A stretch of 39,166 bases of DNA from Phycisphaerae bacterium (GTDB taxonomy: Bacteria; Planctomycetota; Phycisphaerae; Sedimentisphaerales; Sedimentisphaeraceae), in the NCBI GenBank assembly GCA_015493385.1, contig WGDE01000010.1, forward strand, positions 1-39,166. The letters run 5' to 3'. Below, in pieces: positions 29,509 to 37,924 of this stretch (position 1 is its first letter; each line of letters starts with the position of its first letter). The position numbers were made by a program, and so were the translations under genes. The notes below the pieces were generated by a model. That model was given only the letters and a program-made list of their open reading frames with translations. It ran no database searches and was not told the DNA's origin.

Positions 29509-30312
29509 TTATGCTTCACTTACTTCTGTGGTATCATCTGCGCGTAGTGGAATAGCTATCTTAAACTCTGTTGCAATGTTTGGCGAGGATGTAACGCTAA
29601 TTCTACCATCATGCGCATCTACGATTCTTTGGCAGTACGCAAGCCCAAGCCCGCTGCCGGCGCTGTGCCTTTGGTCGCTGCGAGATTTGGTGGTGAAAAA
29701 TGGCTCGAATATTTTCGTTAGATTCTCTTCGCTTATCCCGCTGCCAGTATCTTTGACGCTAAATATAGTCTCATCATTTTCTGTGCGAGCTTCTATTGTT
29801 AGCGAACCGCCCCCTGCGAGCATCGCTTCTCTAGCATTCAATATTAGATTCAGCAACAATTGCTGTATGGCAATAGAATCGCAATATATATCAGTGTCTT
29901 CTTTAATATTTAGTGTAACTACAATCCCGTCCTTTTTAAGGTCTCGAGCGAGGCAAGAGAATGTTTCGTCTAATATCTGAGAAAACTTGTTCATTGAGCG
30001 GGTCTGGGAGTTTCCCTTAGACATATTTAGCAGGGAACTGAGAATCTTGGTAGCTCTTTGGCTATTACTAGCGGCCTTTTGTATGGCCTTGTTAACAATG
30101 TAAGTATCTTGGGGATTGTTGATCGCCATCTCGGCATAGCTTCCTACAGGCGTAAGGATATTGTTGATCTCATGGGCAATCATAGCTGATACCATACCAA
30201 CATTTGCGAGCGATTCGAATTTTTCAAGCTTAGATAATAACTCGTTATTGAGTTGTTGTTGCTCTTTAAGTTCTACATGCAATGATGCTCGTTTAGAAAT
30301 AATACTTTGCAC
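29509..30312 (-). CDS. Soluble sensor histidine kinase (NtrB-like HisKA + HATPase_c)
   Basis: H box IAHEINNILTPVG; N box LLNLILNAREAM; G boxes VKDTGSGISEENLTKIFEPFFTTK, GSGLGLAYCQRIVDAHDGRISV; no TM segment or recognisable sensor domain. Confidence 0.93.
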   Translation of the reverse strand: MQSIISKRASLHVELKEQQQLNNELLSKLEKFESLANVGMVSAMIAHEINNILTPVGSYAEMAINNPQDTYIVNKAIQKAASNSQRATKILSSLLNMSKGNSQTRSMNKFSQILDETFSCLARDLKKDGIVVTLNIKEDTDIYCDSIAIQQLLLNLILNAREAMLAGGGSLTIEARTENDETIFSVKDTGSGISEENLTKIFEPFFTTKSRSDQRHSAGSGLGLAYCQRIVDAHDGRISVTSSPNIATEFKIAIPLRADDTTEVSEA

Positions 30313-30468
30313 GGATAATCTAGCCTCAAAAATTAGGGTGTCTCTAATTAATTAACATTACTTGCGACTTATCGACAACGAATATAATAATTCTGCAGAA
30401 AACACTACGTTTTTACTTGAAAACACAAGATTTTAATAGTAAATTACTCGCCTTGCTTAAAAAAGCAC

Positions 30469-30542
30469 GGGCTCTTAGCTCAGTTGGTTAGAGCTACGGA
30501 CTCATAATCCGTCGGTCGTTGGTTCGAGTCCAACAGGGCCCA
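30469..30542 (+). tRNA. tRNA with CAU anticodon, probably tRNA-Ile2 (lysidine) rather than Met
   Basis: GGGCTCT TA GCTCAGTTGGTTAGAGC T ACGGACTCATAATCCGT CGGTC GTTGGTTCGAGTCCAAC AGGGCCC A; full cloverleaf; the T-arm/variable region resembles Ile2 tRNA. Confidence 0.93.
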
Positions 30543-30549
30543 CTATCAT

Positions 30550-30585
30550 AAAGCCTTGCAAGGTGAATACTTGCAAGGCTTTTTG
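30550..30585 (+). terminator. Intrinsic terminator after the CAU tRNA
   Basis: AAAGCCTTGCAAG-gtgaata-CTTGCAAGGCTTTTT. Confidence 0.9.
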
Positions 30586-31280
30586 CGTTTACCATGAAGA
30601 ACGCGAAGGCCATGAAGGGGTGATGGATTTTGGAATCGCGGATTCGCGTTGGTTAACACTTGAGACTTGGGTCTACGTGCCTTTTAAGCTGTTTTTCCTT
30701 ATTAGAGTTTTAAGTGAATAGCTTGTTCGCTGTTAAGTGTTTAGAAAATATTATTTACCAAATAGATTGAAATGTGAGATTGAAAACTCTAACAGGTTTT
30801 GTTGAGTGGCAGGAAGTCAGGACTTTTTAACTTAGCTCGAATAATGGAGACCAATATAATTGAACGTTGTCGCTAACACTGAAATTTGTCGAGGGTCTTG
30901 GCTTAACAAAGCAAATATGGCAACAGCTAATCTTGCTAAGAAACCAGGTGTATAACTGTATCTTGTGATATCCAATTGCCTATCTTAACAATTTGCAAAA
31001 AAAAAACTTAGTACAATATTTACACTTGAAAAACTATAATCATAGTAGTAGATTACCCGAAACGTGTTCGATATTCAATTTTGGAATTTAGTGGCATATT
31101 GAGTTGTAGTTTTAGATGCTGGAAATGTTTATCTAACTCCGATTTTATGTTGATTGAAGGTGATTACTGAAATTCTTCAATATTTGTGCTTAAAATGTTT
31201 AAGTTAAGAGTTATTTGTGGTCGACGATGTAGTATCGTTGTTATGAGGATTTTGTAATTGTATTTTTAAGGGATTAAGAA

Positions 31281-32117
31281 ATGAAAAAAACAATGGTTAT
31301 TCTAGTGGCTATGTTGCTACTATCGGCGTTTAGCGTAAGTGCTACCGCTGAGAATGCTGGAGCTGGCAAAAGTGTTGACAACGCTAACGTTAACAACAGC
31401 GCTGATTTGTCAGTTGGAAAAGACATTAAGGTTGCTCTAGACTTAACTTACATGAGTAAATATATGTCTTACGGTTATGAGGGCTATGAGTCTGATAGTG
31501 GTATCTTTGCTCATACTATCATCGATTTCTGGGACAGTGGTTTCGGAATGAAAATTGGCTATCAAGGTGCCAATGGTGGTGGTCATGTTGATGATCAAAG
31601 ATTCAACTACAACTTCTTCTACAATGGTGTTGCCTTTGAAGATCAGAGCTATGTAACAAAGTATAACCTCAACGCAAGATATGAGCATTACTATCGTACA
31701 GCTCACACTAATAAATATGCTCAAGAATACACAGTTAGCCTTTCTTGGCCAGAAATTCTTGGTGTAGAAAATCTTTCTCCTTACTTCATTTATGACTATG
31801 AGCAAGGTAGAAATAGAGCTACTGGTCACAACAGAAGTGATGATCTTGGAGTTATTGGTCTTGCATACCTACTACACGTACAAGAGTTAGAAAACCCAAT
31901 CAAACTAACATCAGATATTACTTACTGTGATGGTTTCTATGGTGGAGCTAACAAATGTTACGATTGGTCACATGTAACTTTTGGTGCTTCAACTAAGTTC
32001 AAAGTATCTGATAATTTAACATTCACTCCTGGTCTATACCAACAGATTTCAATGGACAAGGCTGTTTGTGATGGCGACGTTACATACTGTAGCTTGAATC
32101 TAAGATACACATTCTAA
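31281..32117 (+). CDS. Putative outer-membrane beta-barrel protein
   Basis: Signal peptide MKKTMVILVAMLLLSAFSVSATAEN; alternating aromatic/polar strands; C-terminal ...SLNLRYTF ending in Phe. Confidence 0.75.
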   Translation: MKKTMVILVAMLLLSAFSVSATAENAGAGKSVDNANVNNSADLSVGKDIKVALDLTYMSKYMSYGYEGYESDSGIFAHTIIDFWDSGFGMKIGYQGANGGGHVDDQRFNYNFFYNGVAFEDQSYVTKYNLNARYEHYYRTAHTNKYAQEYTVSLSWPEILGVENLSPYFIYDYEQGRNRATGHNRSDDLGVIGLAYLLHVQELENPIKLTSDITYCDGFYGGANKCYDWSHVTFGASTKFKVSDNLTFTPGLYQQISMDKAVCDGDVTYCSLNLRYTF

Positions 32118-32136
32118 GCTTCGTTACACAATATTT

Positions 32137-32172
32137 AAGCCAGAGCGGTTGTTAACTGCTCTGGCTTTTTTT
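32137..32172 (+). terminator. Intrinsic terminator after the beta-barrel gene
   Basis: AAGCCAGAGCggttgttaactGCTCTGGCTTTTTTTT. Confidence 0.9.
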
Positions 32173-32183
32173 TGTTTATAGAG

Positions 32184-32263
32184 AACCGCTTTAACGCAAC
32201 AGAACGCTAAAGGCCAAGGGACGCAAACGAAACGGAATAGAACAGCTTGTTTTATTTAAAAGC
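32184..32263. repeat. Diverged intergenic repeat, copy A
   Basis: AACCGCTTTAACGCAACAGAACGC...AAGGGACGCA...TTTTATTTAAAAGC; resembles 38943-39018. Confidence 0.6.
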
Positions 32264-32379
32264 ATAAAAGGCTAAAAGATGTTGATATAAAAAAAGCAAC
32301 CACCATGGAGAGTTTTTACGATCGATCTTATTCATTTGTAATTTATAAGTGAAATAAATTCGTGCATTCGTGGCAAAAA

Positions 32380-32414
32380 AAACGAGAGTTTGCAATTAAG
32401 CAAAACTCTCGTTT
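32380..32414 (-). terminator. Intrinsic terminator for tRNA-Tyr
   Basis: AAACGAGAGTTT...AAACTCTCGTTT; the minus strand runs into TTTTTT. Confidence 0.8.
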
Positions 32415-32416
32415 AG

Positions 32417-32499
32417 TGGGCCGAGCTGGATTCGAACCAGCGAAGGCTTTCGCCAACGGGTTTACAGCCCGTCCCCTTTAGCCACTCGGGCATCGACCC
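32417..32499 (-). tRNA. tRNA-Tyr (GTA)
   Basis: GGGTCGATGCCCGAGTGGCTAAAGGGGACGGGCTGTAAACCCGTTGGCGAAAGCCTTCGCTGGTTCGAATCCAGCTCGGCCCA; class II with long variable arm, anticodon GTA. Confidence 0.95.
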
Positions 32500-32852
32500 T
32501 TTAAGTTGGTGAATTCTATATATTTTCGGCTAAAAAGCAACCTAAAAATAGTAAGTTTCCAAAAAAAATAAAAGTGTACGCAAGGGCAGTTCTAATAATT
32601 GCTTTTGAGCGGTAAGTAGATATTTTTTGTTGAGCGGCAAGGAAGGCGAATCAGACTTATTAGTGGGAAGGATCGCTTTTGTATGACGCAGTCCGGCGAC
32701 AAAAAGGTTCGCTTGAGTGCCAAATGATTTTTTAGAGGTCACCTTAACTGGCTATAGTTATTTCCCTTTACAATATATCCGATACTTAGTATTATGTTTC
32801 TTTGCAGAGAAACAAGAAACGAGATTGTCCATTTTGTGTGAAAGGTTTTGTA

Positions 32853-34064
32853 ATGACTGATTTTTCTTTGAATATGCCAGATAAAAATGGTTATTTTGGC
32901 GAATATGGTGGTTCGTTTGTGCCGGATGTCCTCAATGATATTTTAGCTGAGATCACAGTGGCTTACGAAAATATAAAGGATGATCCTTCTTTCACTAAAG
33001 AACTTGCTGATTTGTACAAGAGTTATGTTGGCAGACCAAGCCCTATTTTTCACGCTAAGAATCTTTCAAAGAAAATTGGCGGAGCTCAAATCTACTTTAA
33101 AAGAGAAGATTTAAATCATACCGGTGCGCATAAGATCAATCACTGCCTAGGAGAGGCTCTATTGGCCAAGAAGATGGGCAAGACTAAGCTTATAGCTGAA
33201 ACAGGCGCAGGTCAACACGGCGTTGCTCTAGCGACTGCCGCAGCTATTTTAGGGCTTGAGTGCGATATACATATGGGCGAGGTTGATATAAAAAAAGAGC
33301 ACCCAAATGTTATAAGGATGAAAATTCTTGGAGCTAAAGTTATACCTGTTAGCCACGGCTTAAAAACTCTGAAAGAAGCCGTAGATTCAGCTTTTATGGC
33401 ATATCTTGAGGATCCTGTAAATCAGCTATACGCTATTGGTTCTGTGGTTGGGCCGCATCCATTTCCGATGATGGTAAGAGATTTTCAAGCTGTTGTGGGC
33501 CGCGAAGCTAAGAAGCAATTCGAAGAGATGGTTGGAAAACAACCAGATAGTCTTGTTGCCTGTGTTGGCGGTGGCTCAAATGCGATTGGTTTATTTACAG
33601 CGTATTTGAATGATGAAGATGTTGATATTTATGGGGTAGAGCCTGCGGGTACTGGGTTTAAAGTTGGCGAGCATGCAGCAACTTTAACGCTTGGCACACC
33701 GGGAATTATACATGGCTTTAAGTGTTACCTGCTCCAAGATGAGAATGGAGAGCCTTCTCCTGTTCATTCTGTTGCATCTGGCTTGGATTATCCAGGAGTT
33801 GGACCAGAACATAGTTACCTAAAAGATATTGAGAGGGTAAACTACAAAACAATCTCTGACGATGAGGCTATCGACGCATTCTTTGAAATATCAAGAGAAG
33901 AGGGCATTATTCCAGCGATCGAGAGTGCGCATGCTATATCCTATGCAATGAAACTTGCTGCAGAGAAGAAGCCTGACGAGACGATTCTTGTAAATCTTTC
34001 TGGTAGAGGTGATAAGGATATTGATTATGTAGTTGAGACTTACGGCAAAAAATACGGTATATAA
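32853..34064 (+). CDS. trpB: Tryptophan synthase beta chain
   Basis: [61 protein letters not shown]. Start placed at ATG 32853 ([25 protein letters not shown]); the ORF extends to 32802. Confidence 0.97.
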   Translation: MTDFSLNMPDKNGYFGEYGGSFVPDVLNDILAEITVAYENIKDDPSFTKELADLYKSYVGRPSPIFHAKNLSKKIGGAQIYFKREDLNHTGAHKINHCLGEALLAKKMGKTKLIAETGAGQHGVALATAAAILGLECDIHMGEVDIKKEHPNVIRMKILGAKVIPVSHGLKTLKEAVDSAFMAYLEDPVNQLYAIGSVVGPHPFPMMVRDFQAVVGREAKKQFEEMVGKQPDSLVACVGGGSNAIGLFTAYLNDEDVDIYGVEPAGTGFKVGEHAATLTLGTPGIIHGFKCYLLQDENGEPSPVHSVASGLDYPGVGPEHSYLKDIERVNYKTISDDEAIDAFFEISREEGIIPAIESAHAISYAMKLAAEKKPDETILVNLSGRGDKDIDYVVETYGKKYGI

Positions 34065-34097
34065 TCGTTTCAAACTGTGATTTAAATTCGACACACA

Positions 34098-34136
34098 AAA
34101 GCCTTGCAGGTTGGATAACCTGCAAGGCTTTTTTTA
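34098..34136. terminator. Bidirectional terminator between convergent trpB and the 34134-34823 gene
   Basis: AAAGCCTTGCAGGTT-ggat-AACCTGCAAGGCTTTTTTT. Confidence 0.9.
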
Positions 34137-34823
34137 TCGTGAAAATGCGAAGAGAACGAGTTTGTCCCAGAATTTTATCTTAAAGATGCCGCTTTGCGGG
34201 TCGTCTTGTGCGAAAGCTACTGTTATTGTAACACCTTCTCCGCAGATAGATTCACTCTCAAGCGATTCCATCGCTTCCTCTACGGGCTTAATTTCTAGCT
34301 CATGCGCAAAGAATATTTCTAATGTGTGGTCTTTCTCGACAAGACTATCGTTTAGAGCCCAAACTAAGCCACGTACTAGTTTGGCGGTGAGGCGTTTGAT
34401 GTCTAGGATAGATGAGTAGTTGCCGCTTTTTTTGACCTTCTCAACGATTTTTGAATCAATTTTGGCACCGCGCAGAATCTGTCTGAAGAGAATTTCATCG
34501 ATTGTACTTTTCTCGCTTATGCCTTTGCGTGAGTCTTGTGTTTTTGCATTGATAAAATCAATAGTCTCTTTGCTGATACCAAGCATCTGTACTTCGATAG
34601 GCGAAAAGAGAGAACCAATTCTAATAAGGAAGTCATGCTCAATTTTATCAAACTTACTCGTACAGTCTAGACATGCGCTAACCTGCCAACGGGCAGTATT
34701 TTCGGGGGAGCAGCTTCCTTGCCATGTATGGCCAAATATGTTGTCAGATAAGAGATTATCTGTTTCTTTTAGGCAATATACACATCTCTTAGGTTGCCCT
34801 TTTTTTTTAGTACTAGCTCTCAT
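34134..34823 (-). CDS. Hypothetical protein with paired-cysteine (zinc/HNH-like?) N-terminal motif
   Basis: RCVYCLKETDNLLSDNIFGHTWQG...VSACLDCTSKFDKIEHDFLIR; CxxC...CxxC spacing; rest unrecognised. Confidence 0.75.
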   Translation of the reverse strand: MRASTKKKGQPKRCVYCLKETDNLLSDNIFGHTWQGSCSPENTARWQVSACLDCTSKFDKIEHDFLIRIGSLFSPIEVQMLGISKETIDFINAKTQDSRKGISEKSTIDEILFRQILRGAKIDSKIVEKVKKSGNYSSILDIKRLTAKLVRGLVWALNDSLVEKDHTLEIFFAHELEIKPVEEAMESLESESICGEGVTITVAFAQDDPQSGIFKIKFWDKLVLFAFSR

Positions 34824-35037
34824 AGCGGTGTACTCTCTTTTTTTGGAAAAGAAAAATCATTGTGATTTCCGTAAATATAACTTTAATAGATATTTATGTC
34901 AAGCCTAAGGGCAAATAATAGCCGCAGGGGATGCTGGCTGTAATTGCTTCTTGCAAAAAAAACTCATCAGGCTAAAATGCCTCTCTAGTAAGTTTTCTAT
35001 TAATCATTAAAACAGTTAGCGAAGTGGAGTTATCTAG

Positions 35038-35739
35038 ATGGGCAATTCGGAGCAACCGTGTCTCGGTTCCCAGTTTAAAATTAGCCGCATACAAAAGCTG
35101 ATTGGTAAGCGTATGCTCGATTCAAAACGCGAGTTGCCTTGTTTCTATCTCAACGTACCTGCGGACTTGACTGAGCTGAATAAGTTTAGACGTACCAAGT
35201 CTAAAGAGCTCAAGGCGAGACTATCCACAAATGATTTCTTCTTTGCAGCGATGTCAAAGGCGATTAGGAGTTATCCTTTAATGTCTGCGCAATTGGCAGA
35301 GGATTCACTTCTAATATCTGAGCATATAAATGTGGGCTTTGCAGTTGCAGCGCCGCAAGGTTTGGTTGTTCCTGTTATAAAAGAAACAGAATCTAAAAAT
35401 ATCGTAGCGATATCAAGAGATACGCAAGAGCTTACAAAGAAAGCTAAGAGCGGAAAATTAACACCAGACCAGATGAGCGGGGCGAATATAATCCTTAGTA
35501 GTCTTGGAATGTTTGGTACGAATAGCTTTATTGCAGTCTTGCCTCAAGGTGCAGTGAGTATTCTTGCGATTGGAAAACTTGTATCTAAAATTGTATATAG
35601 GAATGGAGTTTATGAGCCTCGAAAAATAATGGCTCTCTCGCTTGCAGTGGACCATCGTATCGTTGATGGTGTGTATGCGGCAAAATTCCTCAAGCTGATA
35701 GTTGATTTGCTTGAAAATCCTGAGATGTTAATTAGTTAA
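35038..35739 (+). CDS. Stand-alone 2-oxoacid dehydrogenase acyltransferase (E2) catalytic domain
   Basis: ISRIQKLIGKRMLDSKRELPCFYLNVPADLTEL; NVGFAVAAPQGLVVPVI; SSLGMFGTNSFIAVLPQGAVSILAIG; ALSLAVDHRIVDGVYAAKFL (catalytic DHRxxDG). No lipoyl or peripheral subunit-binding domain. Confidence 0.92.
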   Translation: MGNSEQPCLGSQFKISRIQKLIGKRMLDSKRELPCFYLNVPADLTELNKFRRTKSKELKARLSTNDFFFAAMSKAIRSYPLMSAQLAEDSLLISEHINVGFAVAAPQGLVVPVIKETESKNIVAISRDTQELTKKAKSGKLTPDQMSGANIILSSLGMFGTNSFIAVLPQGAVSILAIGKLVSKIVYRNGVYEPRKIMALSLAVDHRIVDGVYAAKFLKLIVDLLENPEMLIS

Positions 35740-35769
35740 TCAATAGGTCTAAGAGAAAGTGTTGTTGTT

Positions 35770-36111
35770 ATGAGTGAATTGCCAAATTGCCCAAAATGCG
35801 GGTGTGAATATACATATGAAGATATGGGGCTTATCATTTGCCCAGAATGCGCGCATGAATTTACTAAAGAGTCTCTCTCTCAAGATGAAGACAAACAGGA
35901 AGTGGTAAAAGACGCCAGCGGCAATATTCTAGAGAGCGGTGATAGTATAACCGTCATAAAAGATCTCAAAGTTAAAGGCACTTCACTGGTTGTTAAAGTT
36001 GGTACTAAAGTGAAGAATATCAGAATTGTCGGCGGAGACCATGCTATTGACTGCAAAATCAATGGTATTGGGGCGATGAAGCTAAAGAGTGAGTTTGTTA
36101 GAAAAGCATAG
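35770..36111 (+). CDS. yjdM: PhnA/YjdM-family zinc-ribbon protein
   Basis: [96 protein letters not shown]. Confidence 0.94.
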   Translation: MSELPNCPKCGCEYTYEDMGLIICPECAHEFTKESLSQDEDKQEVVKDASGNILESGDSITVIKDLKVKGTSLVVKVGTKVKNIRIVGGDHAIDCKINGIGAMKLKSEFVRKA

Positions 36112-36142
36112 GGTAGTCTAGAGGATGAGTAAATAAATTGAA

Positions 36143-36180
36143 AAGGGCGGTCTTTTTTAAAAAGACCGCCCTTATTTATT
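36143..36180. terminator. Bidirectional terminator between yjdM-like and pgk
   Basis: AAGGGCGGTCTTT...AAAGACCGCCCTT. Confidence 0.88.
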
Positions 36181-36206
36181 GGTTTAAAAGAGTTCCCTAG
36201 CTTAGC

Positions 36207-37445
36207 TTACTTTTCGTCAAGAATGCTGATAACTTTGAAATTCTTGCCTTCCATCATTTCCAGTGAAGCGCCGCCGCCAGTTGATACGTGGCTAACCTTA
36301 TCTTCTAGCCCCATAATCTTAATTGCTGATGCGCTATCACCGCCACCAACAACAGTTCTTGCGCCATTTGCGGTCGCTTTGGCTAGGGCGTTTGCAACTG
36401 CTTTAGTTCCGCTAGCAAATGCTTCCATCTCGAAGACCCCCATTGGGCCATTCCAAACTACAGTCTTTGCTGATTCAATCTTGTTGACAAATAATTCGGC
36501 AGTTTTTGGACCAATATCCAATCCCATCCATCCCTCTGGAATATCACCTTCGACGATTTGAGTGTTTGCATTAGCATCAAACTTATCCGCAGCTTTACAG
36601 TCTACTGGGAGAAGAATTTCGCATTTACCATCTTTGCTCATCTCAAGTAATTCGGCTGCCTTTGATACGAAATCGTCTTCGCATAGACTGTCTCCAATCT
36701 CTATACCCTTTGCTTTTGCGAAGGTATATCCCATACCGCCACCAATGATGATTGTGTCAACTTTTTCCATTAGGTTTTCGATAACTTGAAGTTTGTCCGA
36801 TACTTTAGCACCGCCAAGGATTGCAACAAATGGCTTCTCTCCATTGTTTATAGTTTCGCCTAGGAACTCGATTTCTTTCTCAATTAGGAAACCAGCGACT
36901 ATTGGTTTGCCCTGCATAAAACAAGGGACCGTGTACATTGAAGCATTATCGCGGTGCGCGGTGCCGAACGCATCGCAAACATATACATCGCCTAGCTCTG
37001 CGATTTTCTTTGCGAAGTTGTCTTTTGCTTCTCTTAGCTGCGCATCTTCTTTGGCGGCTTTATCTTTGATAGTCTCTTCTTTATAGAAACGCAAATTCTC
37101 AAGTAGCATCACATCGCCAGCTTTTAGAGCCGAAGCTTTTGCCTTGACATCGTCGCCAATACAATCATCTGCGAAAATGACATCTTTGCCAAGAATTTCA
37201 CTAAGACGCTTTGCTACGGGAGCCAGTGAGAATTTTGGATTCTTCTCGCCTTTTGGTCGGCCGAGGTGGCTCATCAGTATTACCGAACCACCATTGTCTA
37301 TGATGTGCTGTATTGTCGGCATTGCCTTTGTGATACGCGCATCGTCTGTGATATTCATATTCTCATCAAGAGGCACGTTAAAGTCTGCTCTCATTATAAC
37401 TTTCTTACCTGCCACATCAATGTCAGCAACTGTTTTCTTAGCCAT
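36207..37445 (-). CDS. pgk: Phosphoglycerate kinase
   Basis: KKVIMRADFNVPLDENMNITDDARI, VILMSHLGRPKGEKNPKFSLAPVA, LLENLRFYKEE, GGAKVSDKLQVIENL, VVGGGDSASAI, VSHVSTGGGASLEMMEGK. Start placed at Met 52 of the ORF (37445) after an AAAGGAA-type RBS. Confidence 0.97.
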   Translation of the reverse strand: MAKKTVADIDVAGKKVIMRADFNVPLDENMNITDDARITKAMPTIQHIIDNGGSVILMSHLGRPKGEKNPKFSLAPVAKRLSEILGKDVIFADDCIGDDVKAKASALKAGDVMLLENLRFYKEETIKDKAAKEDAQLREAKDNFAKKIAELGDVYVCDAFGTAHRDNASMYTVPCFMQGKPIVAGFLIEKEIEFLGETINNGEKPFVAILGGAKVSDKLQVIENLMEKVDTIIIGGGMGYTFAKAKGIEIGDSLCEDDFVSKAAELLEMSKDGKCEILLPVDCKAADKFDANANTQIVEGDIPEGWMGLDIGPKTAELFVNKIESAKTVVWNGPMGVFEMEAFASGTKAVANALAKATANGARTVVGGGDSASAIKIMGLEDKVSHVSTGGGASLEMMEGKNFKVISILDEK

Positions 37446-37733
37446 CTTCAAAATTCCTTTATAGAGATATCGATTCTGTTTATAGTAAACGCACGCAATC
37501 ATACAGAGGTTTTGCTGAAATTTCAAAATTAAAAATACTGAAATACGCTTGAGATTGGTAAAAAAGATGTGTGTGGAGATTGTATTTTGACATATCAAGA
37601 AATCTTTGACTTACGAATCTAACCATGCAATAGCTAGAAATAATTGCTATGATAATTACAGATATTTCCCAGTATATTACGAGGGAGGTTGCAATTATTG
37701 CGTTTATTAAGTCTTAAAACGGTATTAATCTTC

Positions 37734-37761
37734 TTGAAACAGGAATATGCTACTATACAAT
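37734..37761 (+). promoter_or_regulatory. Candidate sigma70-like promoter for the FGE-like gene
   Basis: TTGAAA - 16 nt - TACAAT, about 160 nt upstream of the start codon. Confidence 0.45.
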
Positions 37762-37924
37762 AAGGGTCGGTATTTCAAGGGAGAATGGGTAAGTGTGAAA
37801 AACTCTTTTGGCATCTAGAGATGCATGAGGGGGTTGTTTGCACCGAGTGTTTATGTGAGAGTTGACTTCTCGTTCATTGGTGCAGAGCGAGACGAGATGG
37901 GAATGGAGTATCGGAGGTGTAGCT

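Noticed and set aside
29528-29980. 150-aa plus-strand ORF within the histidine kinase
   Set aside because: Antisense to the HATPase domain; Ser/Leu-rich shadow ORF.
30595-31275. Long non-coding stretch upstream of the beta-barrel gene as a candidate mobile element remnant or ncRNA
   Set aside because: Apart from a short degenerate ATGAAG/GAAGG-type repeat near 30595-30625, I found no terminal repeats, intact ORF or clear structure; not supportable without searches.
31443-31829. 128-aa minus-strand ORF opposite the beta-barrel gene
   Set aside because: Antisense of a gene with signal peptide, beta-barrel pattern and terminator; the frame looks like a by-product of composition.
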